Assembly (NCBI GenBank): GCA_945870465.1 | Contig: CAMBSS010000109.1 | Location: 1-15,129 of the forward strand | Direction of reading: 5' to 3' | From: Bordetella parapertussis | GTDB lineage: Bacteria; Pseudomonadota; Gammaproteobacteria; Burkholderiales; SG8-41 | Length of the DNA: 15,129 bases | Part shown: piece by piece, positions 1 to 6,094 of the stretch | Numbering within the stretch: position 1 is the first letter of the stretch | Layout: each line of letters begins with the position of its first letter | Position numbers and translations under genes: made by a program | Notes under the pieces: model-generated | What the model was told of the DNA's origin: nothing | Seen by the model: only the letters and a program-made list of their open reading frames with translations | Database searches by the model: none

Positions 1-1
1 T

Positions 2-67
2 GATTTCGAGATGGATTGGACTAGAATTCCGCTGCAAGTGGCGGTTGGCGCGCGCGGTTGCCGCTGA
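2..67 (+). other. Possible C-terminal tail of an upstream gene (unidentified)
   Basis: A plus-strand frame is open from base 2 to a TGA at 65-67 and would encode a tail ending in VAVGARGCR. It is too short to recognise. A second frame is also open from base 3 to a TAG ending at base 89, so neither can be preferred. It is recorded only because this is all that precedes the first gene; no promoter consensus is evident in 68-131. Confidence 0.15.
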
Positions 68-131
68 TCGCAACCCCGCACGGCAATAGCTGTTGCTTTC
101 CCGGTTCAACTTGCTAAAAAGGGATGTGGTC

Positions 132-1109
132 ATGCGAATGTCAATATTCGGGGTTGGTGCGCTGGTATCTCTTGCAATTCTGCCCACCGCAATGGCACAA
201 ACCTGGCCGGCTAAAACGGTGCGCATCGTGGTGCCGCATACCGCGGCAGCGCCATTCGATGGCGAGTTGCGCGCCTTTGCACAGGCTCTGACACAGACTT
301 TCGGGCAGCCATTTGTTCTTGAGAATCGCGATGGCGCGGACGGCGCGATCGGCGCCGAGGCGTGTGCCAGATCACCGGCCGACGGCCATACTCTCTGCGC
401 AACCACTTCGTCGGTCGTGTCGCTGAACCCCGTCGTCTACGCCAAGTTGCCTTACGACCCGATCCGCGATTTCTCGCCGATTGTGCATGTGGGCGTGCTC
501 AATAGTGCCGTCATCGCGCACCCGTCCCTGCCCGCCAATTCGTTTCGCGAACTGATGCAGTTGGCCCGTGACAAGCCGGATAGCATCACTTTCGGCACCA
601 TGGGTAACACCAGCTTTGGCACCTTGTTGTTGGGGTGGCTGAAAGCCAAAAACGGTGTCGCGCTCTACGGGGTGCCGTACAAGAATGCCACGCAGAGCAT
701 GACCGGTGTGGTCGGCGGCGAGGTGCAGGTCACCACCTATGCGCTGGGCCAGATCGTTCCCATGGTGAAATCGGGCAAGTTAAAGGCGCTTGCCGTGATC
801 GGCAAGCGTTCGGGCTTCCTTCCCGATGTGCCGACACTCGCGGAGGAAGGCCTGGATATGCCGGTGCCGCGCAACTGGATCGGCATGTTTGCGCCGACCG
901 GCGTGTCGAAAGATGTCATCGGCAAGGTCAACGGCGAAGTGGCCAAAGTGATCGCCTCACCCGGGTTCAAGGAAAAATTCATGATGGCGCGAGGCGTGGA
1001 GGCGGACGAATTTACCGGGCAATCGGCGGAAAATTTTGCCGCGTTTCTGAAAAGGGATCGCGAGGAATACGCGCAGATCGTTGCGACGATCGGTTTGGCG
1101 AAACGTTGA
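132..1109 (+). CDS. Bug-family (tripartite tricarboxylate transporter type) periplasmic solute-binding protein
   Basis: The product is an extracytoplasmic solute receptor of the Bug/TctC family, which binds carboxylates or related small molecules in the periplasm. The ATG at 132 gives 325 aa and follows an AAAAAGGGA ribosome-binding site at about 116-124; a TTG at 93 would add 13 residues without improving the signal peptide. Residues 1-22 form a signal peptide (hydrophobic core VGALVSLAILP, cleavage near AMA-Q). The mature protein opens with the family's TWPAKTVRIVVPH, followed by the typical VLENRDGADGAIGAE and SPADGHTL segments, the VPYKN segment, and LPDVPTLAEEG near the C-terminus. The usual glycine-rich ligand loop after the first beta strand is altered to TAAAPFDGE. 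No TctA/TctB membrane genes are nearby, which is common for Bug proteins. The ligand cannot be deduced, and the gene is cut off from the later operon by a scar zone. Confidence 0.9.
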   Translation: MRMSIFGVGALVSLAILPTAMAQTWPAKTVRIVVPHTAAAPFDGELRAFAQALTQTFGQPFVLENRDGADGAIGAEACARSPADGHTLCATTSSVVSLNPVVYAKLPYDPIRDFSPIVHVGVLNSAVIAHPSLPANSFRELMQLARDKPDSITFGTMGNTSFGTLLLGWLKAKNGVALYGVPYKNATQSMTGVVGGEVQVTTYALGQIVPMVKSGKLKALAVIGKRSGFLPDVPTLAEEGLDMPVPRNWIGMFAPTGVSKDVIGKVNGEVAKVIASPGFKEKFMMARGVEADEFTGQSAENFAAFLKRDREEYAQIVATIGLAKR

Positions 1110-1291
1110 GAATGTCGTCGCGACGCCGGTGAAGTTTTCTCCGGATTGCGCGGGATCCGCCGCACAAACAGTGCGAATGCAATCGATAGGCTCCGGAAGC
1201 CCGGCCGAATTTTTGTTGAACAATGCCGCGGATTACAAGCGCGTGGTCGGCGTGGTGGAAAAACTTGGCATTGACCCCGAAAGCATTCCGC
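1110..1291 (+). other. Unassigned stretch after the first Bug gene
   Basis: No intact gene is recognisable. A frame starting at the ATG at 1177 and closing at 1347 reads through AEFLLNNAADYKRVVGVVEK and LGIDPESIPHGAIGA with plausible composition, so it may be a coding remnant, but I do not recognise the family. It runs out of frame with the amidohydrolase tail that follows, which suggests two unrelated fragments or a frameshift. The 10-bp palindrome CGTCGCGACG lies at 1116-1125; it has no following T-tract, so I do not call it a terminator. Confidence 0.25.
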
Positions 1292-1408
1292 ATGGAGCTA
1301 TCGGGGCGTGTGAAGAGTACTTTTCTGCGCGGCGAGCTGGTGTATGACGCCGGCACAACCATCGGCCAGGCGCGCGGGCAGTATCTGCACAGGCCTGGCA
1401 CTGCATGA
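1292..1408 (+). pseudogene. C-terminal remnant of a cyclic amidohydrolase (allantoinase/dihydropyrimidinase/dihydroorotase-like)
   Basis: The frame from the ATG at 1292 to the stop at 1406-1408 encodes 38 residues: MELS, then GRVKSTFLRGELVYDAG, then IGQARGQYLHRP. This is the closing strand-turn-strand of cyclic amidohydrolases, where a 'grVk.T.vrGe.Vyd' element followed by a G-R/Q-[FY]-L tail ends the small beta-sandwich domain. The rest of such a protein (about 400 residues with the HxH metal site) is absent upstream, where the first Bug gene ends only 182 bp away. The fragment is therefore a truncated relic, not a functional gene. The identification rests on this short tail alone and could be wrong at subfamily level. 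Confidence 0.45.
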
Positions 1409-1411
1409 GTC

Positions 1412-1597
1412 TCAATCATTGCCGGTGCGCGCCTGCGGTTCACCGGCCGCCGAGTAGCTGTAGCCCAGAGTGCTCATCGCATTGCTAACGTCTGTTCTAC
1501 CGAAATCGCGTCCCTGGTAGAAAAGCGGAGAGGAGTGCTCGTCATCGAGAGCGGCAATTACTGCAGAAGTATCGAGAACACCGACAGCAAGCCTCAT
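1412..1597 (-). pseudogene. VapC-type PIN-domain toxin with internal deletion
   Basis: Reading from the ATG at 1597, the product has 61 residues. Residues 1-20 are a PIN-domain start (MRLAVGVLDTSAVIAALDDE, with the first catalytic Asp in LDTS). Residues 23-37 (SPLFYQGRDFGRTDV) match the way many VapC proteins end, 'PLLFKGnDFa.TDi'. A full VapC has about 125-140 residues, so roughly 75-90 central residues carrying other acidic metal ligands are missing, yet the frame is kept. About 24 unrelated-looking residues follow the PIN end. The start overlaps the antitoxin stop by one base (TGATG), the normal arrangement in vapBC operons. The protein should not be an active ribonuclease. The PIN assignment at both ends is by eye from family knowledge. 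Confidence 0.6.
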
Positions 1598-1857
1598 CAA
1601 GTCGGCAGCCCGTTATCGTCATAGCCGAGAATTTCGTCGGCATTGCGGCGATCAAGGTCCGGGAGGGCGCGAAATTGCACCAGCAATGCTTCGATGCTAT
1701 TCGCCTCAGCGCGTGTCCGGCCAGCGCGCTGCGCACGTGCTGCCTCCAGTAGCACTAACGCTTCTTTGTTCATTGAACGTTGGTTGCCCAAAACCTCTTG
1801 CGTGATCCTGGCCTTGAGCCCATCAGGCATCTGCTTTATCGGCACGTTTGCCGGCAT
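1597..1857 (-). CDS. Antitoxin of VapB/FitA type (ribbon-helix-helix)
   Basis: The product is an 86-residue protein whose first half, MPANVPIKQMPDGLKARITQ followed by a helix with NQRSMNKEALVLLE, follows the Arc/MetJ ribbon-helix-helix pattern of FitA-like antitoxins: a short beta strand, 'ip..l...l...A...rS.n.E....le'. The C-terminal half is charged, as expected of the toxin-binding tail. The start at 1857 is supported by a GGAGG ribosome-binding site (1863-1867). It is the upstream partner of the deleted PIN toxin and overlaps it at the stop-start junction. Such antitoxins repress their own promoter; a candidate phased repeat lies just upstream. The antitoxin appears intact although its toxin is not. 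The family is fairly sure; the exact VapB subgroup is not. Confidence 0.75.
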   Translation of the reverse strand: MPANVPIKQMPDGLKARITQEVLGNQRSMNKEALVLLEAARAQRAGRTRAEANSIEALLVQFRALPDLDRRNADEILGYDDNGLPT

Positions 1858-1883
1858 GCCGCCTCCAGGAGATATCTAAAGGA

Positions 1884-1900
1884 TACCGTTGAGTTACCGT
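1884..1900. promoter_or_regulatory. Phased direct repeat upstream of the antitoxin (possible autoregulatory operator)
   Basis: TACCGT occurs at 1884-1889 and again at 1895-1900, an 11-bp period or about one helical turn, 27-43 bp upstream of the antitoxin start. Ribbon-helix-helix antitoxins typically bind short repeats spaced by a turn in their own promoter. That makes this a reasonable operator candidate, but a 6-bp pair can arise by chance. Confidence 0.25.
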
Positions 1901-1919
1901 ATGCTTTTTCTTGCCTCAA

Positions 1920-2045
1920 GTGCTATATCGATTGCGCCAGTGTGGCTACAGGGGCGTCTGGTACCCGTCGCACAGCGAGCTGGCACAGTGGATGAACGAT
2001 AACAAGCTCGACGCCATCCCCTATTCGCAACGCTTTGACGCCTAG
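1920..2045 (+). pseudogene. Degraded coding remnant, unrecognised
   Basis: From the GTG at 1920 to the TAG at 2043-2045 this frame encodes 41 residues including RGVWYPSHSELAQWMNDNKL and DAIPYSQRFDA. The composition looks like real protein, but there is no ribosome-binding site and I do not recognise the family. The same frame continues after the TAG into the ATG at 2055 (ASFMSEFIAEPE), so this piece and the next may be one gene broken by a stop and then a frameshift. Confidence 0.3.
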
Positions 2046-2054
2046 GCCTCATTC

Positions 2055-2178
2055 ATGTCCGAGTTCATCGCCGAACCCGAATTGGCCCGAAGTTCGGGAT
2101 CGAGTCGCCGCCTTCCTAGCCGCCGACAGCGCGCGTAACGCCCGCGCGGTGAAAGTCGCGGGCACCAAGGCCGAATGA
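2055..2178 (+). pseudogene. Frameshifted coding remnant ending in an ATGA junction
   Basis: The frame from the ATG at 2055 gives MSEFIAEPE and then runs into an unlikely Ser/Arg-rich sequence. The +1 frame from about 2083 gives VRDRVAAFLAADSARN and ARAVKVAGTKAE before the TGA at 2176-2178. The switch in coding quality between frames near 2075-2095 suggests a single-base indel. The TGA overlaps an ATG at 2175, as between translationally coupled genes, so this may be the last part of a gene from a dismantled operon. The family was not recognised. Confidence 0.3.
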
Positions 2179-2237
2179 GCAGCGCCCCCGCCACGGTTTA
2201 TAGCGATTACTATAAGGCGGAAATGTTGGTGCGTTAA
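2175..2237 (+). pseudogene. Short open frame coupled to the preceding remnant
   Basis: The ATG at 2175 opens a 20-codon frame (MSSAPATVYSDYYKAEMLVR) closed by a TAA at 2235-2237. It shares an ATGA overlap with the upstream remnant, which suggests it was the start of a longer downstream gene now cut off. It is unlikely to be functional and the family is unknown. Confidence 0.25.
2198..2215. promoter_or_regulatory. Perfect inverted repeat TTATAG-N6-CTATAA upstream of the second Bug gene
   Basis: The two 6-bp arms at 2198-2203 and 2210-2215 are exact reverse complements around a 6-bp centre, in an AT-rich patch of an otherwise GC-rich region. The right arm reads TATAAG, which could also serve as a -10 element about 60 bp before the GTG at 2277. 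Dyads of this shape are typical operators for dimeric regulators, but the regulator is not identifiable. The dyad lies inside a remnant frame. Confidence 0.35.
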
Positions 2238-2276
2238 CGCGGAATTCAACGATGTCTTTGCGCAAGGATTAGTCCA

Positions 2277-3233
2277 GTGAATACGATCATTCGTCGCGTC
2301 GGAAAAGCAATCGCCTTGCTTGGCATGCTTGGTGCCGCAGGAACGCAGGCGCAGACTGTCTGGCCGCAAAAAGCAGTCAGGATCATAGTTCCTTCAAGCC
2401 CGGGCGGCGCGGCCGACGTGCTGGCGCGGCGAGTCACCCACCAGCTCGAAGAAGATCTGAAGCAGTCTTTCGTCGTGGAGAACATTGCGGGCGGGGGCGC
2501 GTTGATCGGCACGCAGGCGATGGTGCGGGCCCCGGCCGATGGCTATACGCTGCTGGTGCACGGCGTCGGCGGGCACGTCGTGCCATCGGCGGAGAATCCG
2601 AACGCGCTCGACCCGGCCAAGGATTTCACGCACATCGCCTATTTCGGCGGTGTTCCGGTGGTGTTCGCGGTGAACCCATCGGTGCCGGCAACCGACATCA
2701 AGTCGCTCATCGCTTACGCCAATTCCCAGCAAAGCGGGATCAGCTGGGGATCGCCCGGCCTGGGCACACGCAGCCATATTGTGGGTGAGCAACTGCGCGA
2801 AACCACCGGCGCGAAGATGGTGCACATTCCGTACAAAGGCGCCAATCAGGCCATCGCGGACCTGCTGGGTAACCGCCTCTCCGCTGCAGGCATGACGCTC
2901 AGTTCCGCCAGGCCAATGCTGGAGGCCAGGAAATTCAGGCCCATTGCGATCAGCTCCTTCCGTCGCGTGCCTGCCTTTCCCGACGTGCCCACGTTCGCCG
3001 AAGCCGGCTACCCGAAGCTCACCGGATCTTCATGGTTCGGCGTGTCGGGCCCGCCGGGGCTCCCCCCAGCATTGACTGAGAGGATCAACGCCACCATGAA
3101 CCGCGCCCTGTCGGCGCCGGAGGTGAAGAAGGCGTTCGCCGACGGCAACTTCGAGACCGCCACCATGAGCTCGGCAGAATTCACCAGGTTCTTCCTCGCC
3201 GAGATTGCCATCCTCGCGCCTTATCTGAAATGA
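2277..3233 (+). CDS. Bug-family (TTT type) periplasmic solute-binding protein
   Basis: This is a second receptor of the Bug/TctC family, 318 aa from the GTG at 2277, with an AAGGA ribosome-binding site at about 2264-2268. Residues 1-25 are a signal peptide (IIRRVGK positive start, hydrophobic AIALLGMLGAAG, cleavage near TQA-Q). The mature sequence has the classical Bug elements: VWPQKAVRIIVPSSPGG, VVENIAGGGALIG, RAPADGYTL, VHIPYKGANQ, FPDVPTFAEAGYP and GPPGLPPALTERIN. Unlike the first Bug protein it keeps the canonical ligand-loop glycines (SPGGAADVLAR). Its stop overlaps the start of the following frame (ATGA), which places it first in the cupin-Rieske-hydratase operon. It probably binds the aromatic or polycarboxylic acid those enzymes use; that substrate link is inference. 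Confidence 0.93.
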   Translation: MNTIIRRVGKAIALLGMLGAAGTQAQTVWPQKAVRIIVPSSPGGAADVLARRVTHQLEEDLKQSFVVENIAGGGALIGTQAMVRAPADGYTLLVHGVGGHVVPSAENPNALDPAKDFTHIAYFGGVPVVFAVNPSVPATDIKSLIAYANSQQSGISWGSPGLGTRSHIVGEQLRETTGAKMVHIPYKGANQAIADLLGNRLSAAGMTLSSARPMLEARKFRPIAISSFRRVPAFPDVPTFAEAGYPKLTGSSWFGVSGPPGLPPALTERINATMNRALSAPEVKKAFADGNFETATMSSAEFTRFFLAEIAILAPYLK

Positions 3234-3253
3234 ACCGACACACAGGAGCGACC

Positions 3254-3697
3254 ATGCAACAACCGGTCTCAACGGACGAAAGCGCCACACCCGACACGCC
3301 GGAGACATCCGTGCGGACATTCAAGTACACCTTGCCTGATGAGAACAGGCCAAAGCGCCTGGTCGGCCTCGCGCGCAGCGACATCATGTTCTGTGCCGTG
3401 CAGGTGATCCGGGAGGGCGGGGAGAATAACCTGCACGCCCATACCGGCATGGACGGACTGTGGTTCGTCTTGAAAGGCCGCGCGCGGTTCTACGGAAAGG
3501 GGCACGAGCTGATTGGCGAATTCGGCCCGCACGAAGGCGTATTCGTGCCGCGCAACGTACCTTATTGGTTCGAGAGCGTCGGACCCGAGACGCTGGAGAT
3601 CCTTCAGGCCGAATCGATTGACCGGCGCGGGCCGAACAAACGCATCGACTACGAGCCGGCCAAATCATCCCGCACTCAACCACGGACGATGCCATGA
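3254..3697 (+). CDS. Small cupin-domain protein
   Basis: This is a single-domain cupin of 147 aa. I prefer the ATG at 3254 because AGGAG lies at 3244-3248; the alternative ATG at 3230 overlaps the Bug stop (ATGA) and would add eight residues. Cupin motif 1 is visible as NLHAHTGMDGLWFVLKG (H61, H63 and D67, with D in place of the usual E), followed by GRARFYG. Motif 2 reads GVFVPRNVPYWFESVG, where the normal P-x-G-x2-H has lost its histidine (Y104/W105). The metal site is therefore at most H, H and a carboxylate. The gene sits between a transport receptor and a Rieske oxygenase and overlaps the latter by ATGA. It may be a substrate-binding, isomerase or accessory protein; no reaction can be assigned. 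Confidence 0.85.
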   Translation: MQQPVSTDESATPDTPETSVRTFKYTLPDENRPKRLVGLARSDIMFCAVQVIREGGENNLHAHTGMDGLWFVLKGRARFYGKGHELIGEFGPHEGVFVPRNVPYWFESVGPETLEILQAESIDRRGPNKRIDYEPAKSSRTQPRTMP

Positions 3698-5010
3698 GCA
3701 ATGGCACCAACACCGCGAGCAAATCCCGCGTGCGCACGCAGAACAAGCTGCTCGTTTCGACCGGGCCCGGCACGGCAATGGGCGATCTGTTCCGCCGCTA
3801 CTGGCTGCCGGCGCTGATGTCAGAGGAACTCGCGGAGCCAGACGGCGAGCCGGTGCGGGTGCAGCTCCTGTCGGAGCGCCTGCTTGCGTTTCGCGATACT
3901 GCCGGCGCGTTGGGCCTCATCGGTGAGGCCTGCGCGCACCGCGGCGCATCCCTCTGGTATGGCCGCAATGAGGAAGGCGGCATTCGTTGCCCTTATCACG
4001 GCTGGAAGTACGACGTCACCGGGCAGTGCCTGGAAATACCTTCCGATCCTGGCGAAGCGAGCTACAGCAGGAAGATCAAGCTGACCTCCTATCCACTGGT
4101 CGAACGCGGCGGCGTGTTGTGGACCTATATGGGACCGCCCCAACTGCAGCCGCCGCTGCCGGAATTCGAGTTCGCGCTGGTTGAGCCTGAGCAACGCTAC
4201 CTCTCCAAACGCCTGCAGGAGTGCAACTACCTGCAGGCCATGGAGGGCGGCATTGACTCCAGCCATGTCGGTTTTCTGCACAGCGGCTCGGTCGAGACCG
4301 ACCCGCTTTCCAAAAGCGCGCTGGACGGCAACCGCTACACTTTGACGGACCACCAGGTGAAATTCGAAGTAGTGGAGTCCCCGGGAGGTCTGTACATCGG
4401 GGCGCGACGCAAAGCCGACCATGGCAACTTCTACTGGCGCGTCACGCAGTGGGTGATGCCCTGCTTCACCAACATCCCGCCGCGCGGGGAAAATCCGACG
4501 CGCGGACATTTCTGGGTGCCCATAGACGATGAACACTGCTGGGCATGGAACTATGACTACCATCCGCTGCGCGCGCTGACCGAACCCGAGCTCGAAGCGA
4601 TGAAAGACGGCGCGGGGGTGCACACCGAGCTTATTCCCGGCACCTATATCCCGGTACGCAACCATCGCAACAACTACATGATGGACCGCAAGGCGCAGAA
4701 AGCGCGCATTACGTACAGCGGCATCATTGGCGTAGCCAATCAGGACTGCGCCATGCAGGAGAGTATTGGACCGATTGCCGATCACACCATAGAACATCTT
4801 GTTCCCACCGACCGCGGCGTTGTGATGGCGCGCCAGAGCCTGCTCAAAGCAGCAGAGGTCGTGAAGCACGGCGGTCAGCCGCCGGGCGTGGATCCCGCCA
4901 CGCATCGCGTGCGCTCGGTAGCGATGGTGCTGCCACCCGAGGTGTCGTTTCAGGATGCGATGAAGGACGGCATGCTCGCCCGCGAGGGTGTTCCGCTGGT
5001 GACCGTGTGA
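3694..5010 (+). CDS. Rieske [2Fe-2S] aromatic ring-hydroxylating oxygenase, alpha subunit (phthalate dioxygenase-like)
   Basis: The product is a 438-residue terminal oxygenase of the kind that inserts oxygen into, or demethylates, aromatic acids using electrons from a reductase. The N-terminal Rieske domain has C80-x-H82 (ACAHRG) and C99-x2-H102 (CPYHGWKYD). The catalytic domain carries the mononuclear iron site D188-S-S-H191-x4-H196 (EGGIDSSHVGFLH); a likely third ligand is D351 (NQDCAMQES). The single-subunit length and the NYLQAMEGGID element resemble the phthalate 4,5-dioxygenase, vanillate O-demethylase and caffeine demethylase group. The ATG at 3694 overlaps the cupin stop. No ferredoxin or reductase gene is in the window, so electrons must come from elsewhere. 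The substrate is unknown; the neighbouring binding protein and LigJ-like enzyme point to an aromatic carboxylate. Confidence 0.92.
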   Translation: MSNGTNTASKSRVRTQNKLLVSTGPGTAMGDLFRRYWLPALMSEELAEPDGEPVRVQLLSERLLAFRDTAGALGLIGEACAHRGASLWYGRNEEGGIRCPYHGWKYDVTGQCLEIPSDPGEASYSRKIKLTSYPLVERGGVLWTYMGPPQLQPPLPEFEFALVEPEQRYLSKRLQECNYLQAMEGGIDSSHVGFLHSGSVETDPLSKSALDGNRYTLTDHQVKFEVVESPGGLYIGARRKADHGNFYWRVTQWVMPCFTNIPPRGENPTRGHFWVPIDDEHCWAWNYDYHPLRALTEPELEAMKDGAGVHTELIPGTYIPVRNHRNNYMMDRKAQKARITYSGIIGVANQDCAMQESIGPIADHTIEHLVPTDRGVVMARQSLLKAAEVVKHGGQPPGVDPATHRVRSVAMVLPPEVSFQDAMKDGMLAREGVPLVTV

Positions 5011-5076
5011 AATTCAAGTGACGCAGAAAACTCTGGCATCATCCTGTTGCCCCGCGAAATCCTATAAAGGAATGGA
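5011..5076 (+). other. Short intergenic gap before the LigJ-like gene
   Basis: This is 66 bp between the Rieske stop and the hydratase start. Apart from the AAAGGAATGG ribosome-binding site at its right end, I see no hairpin with a T-tract and no convincing promoter, so read-through from the upstream operon is the simplest reading. Confidence 0.4.
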
Positions 5077-6087
5077 ATGATTATTGATTGCCACGGTCAC
5101 GTCAGCGCGCCGGCTGAGCTGTGGGCCTATAAAGCACTGATACTTTCGCACCGTGGACTTCACGGCAAGGGAAAGGTCAACGTCAGCGACGACGAGATTC
5201 GCGCCGCCGCCAACAAGAAGGAAATGGCCCCGGTCGGACACCTCGACATGCTGAAAAAGCTGGGAACGGACAAGCAGTTGCTCTCACCGCGTCCGTTTCA
5301 GATGATGCATAGTGCCAAGCCCGAAATCGTGGTGCACTGGTTCACCGAAGAAACCAACAACATTATTCACCGGCAGACGCAGCTGTTCCCGGGGCAGTTC
5401 GTGGGTATCGGGGGCTTGCCGCAGGCGGCAGGTGAGCCGATCGAGCGCGTGCTTCCCGAGCTTGAGCGCTGTGTGAAACAACTCGGATTCAAGGGTTGTC
5501 TATTGAATCCCGATCCTTACGAAAACAGCGGCACCCAGCCGCCAGCGATGGGCGACCGCTACTGGTACCCACTTTATGAGAAGCTGTGCGAACTGGACGT
5601 GCCCGCGCACATCCATGCCACGGGATCATGGGCCAGCCGACAGCCCTACACGCTCAATTTCATCAACGAGGAGACCACCGCGGTCTACGGGCTGGTCAGC
5701 TCCAGCGTGCTCAAGGACTTCCCCACCCTGAAAATTGTCATCTCGCATGGCGGCGGCGCAATCCCCTACCAGATCGGACGCTTCCAATCGAGCACCATCA
5801 TGCACAGCGGGCCCGGCGAGCGCTTTCTCGACGGCGTTCGCAAGCTCTACTACGACACTGTGCTTTACTCGGAGGGCGCGCTGCGCCTGCTGATCGAGAC
5901 CGTGGGAGCGGATCGCTGCCTGTTCGGCGCGGAGTGCCCGGGCGTCGGCTCGTCGGTCAATCCGGATACAGGACGCACTTTCGACGACATCCGGCCGACC
6001 ATCGAATCGTTCGACTGGCTGAGCAAGGAGCAGAAACACTCGATCTTCGAGGGCAACGCGCGAAAGCTGTTCAAGATTCCCGCGTGA
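5077..6087 (+). CDS. Amidohydrolase-family (PF04909) protein, 4-oxalomesaconate hydratase (LigJ)-like
   Basis: The product has 336 residues and belongs to the metal-dependent amidohydrolase group that includes 4-oxalomesaconate hydratase (protocatechuate 4,5-cleavage pathway) and ACMSD/gamma-resorcylate decarboxylases. It resembles LigJ from end to end: MIIDCHGH at the start (H6 and H8 as metal ligands), CLLNPDPY, PPAMGDRYWYPLYEK, PAHIH (H180), DFPTLKIVISHGGGAIPYQI (H224), CLFGAECPG with Glu286 where most of the superfamily has Asp, NPDTGRTFDD and FEGNARKLF. The Glu at this position is a LigJ-type trait. AAAGGAATGG before the ATG at 5077 is the ribosome-binding site. The gene is 66 bp downstream of the Rieske gene and probably in its operon. 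No ring-cleavage dioxygenase or LigI/LigK is here, so hydration of oxalomesaconate itself is uncertain; it could act on a related dicarboxylate or be a decarboxylase. Confidence 0.85.
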   Translation: MIIDCHGHVSAPAELWAYKALILSHRGLHGKGKVNVSDDEIRAAANKKEMAPVGHLDMLKKLGTDKQLLSPRPFQMMHSAKPEIVVHWFTEETNNIIHRQTQLFPGQFVGIGGLPQAAGEPIERVLPELERCVKQLGFKGCLLNPDPYENSGTQPPAMGDRYWYPLYEKLCELDVPAHIHATGSWASRQPYTLNFINEETTAVYGLVSSSVLKDFPTLKIVISHGGGAIPYQIGRFQSSTIMHSGPGERFLDGVRKLYYDTVLYSEGALRLLIETVGADRCLFGAECPGVGSSVNPDTGRTFDDIRPTIESFDWLSKEQKHSIFEGNARKLFKIPA

Positions 6088-6094
6088 ATCTGCA

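Noticed and set aside
1116..1125. CGTCGCGACG palindrome after the first Bug gene as a terminator
   Set aside because: Short, no loop and no T-tract; expected by chance in GC-rich DNA.
3820..4905. 361-codon minus-strand open frame opposite the Rieske oxygenase
   Set aside because: Antisense shadow; no recognisable motifs, whereas the plus strand carries the Rieske and iron-site motifs.
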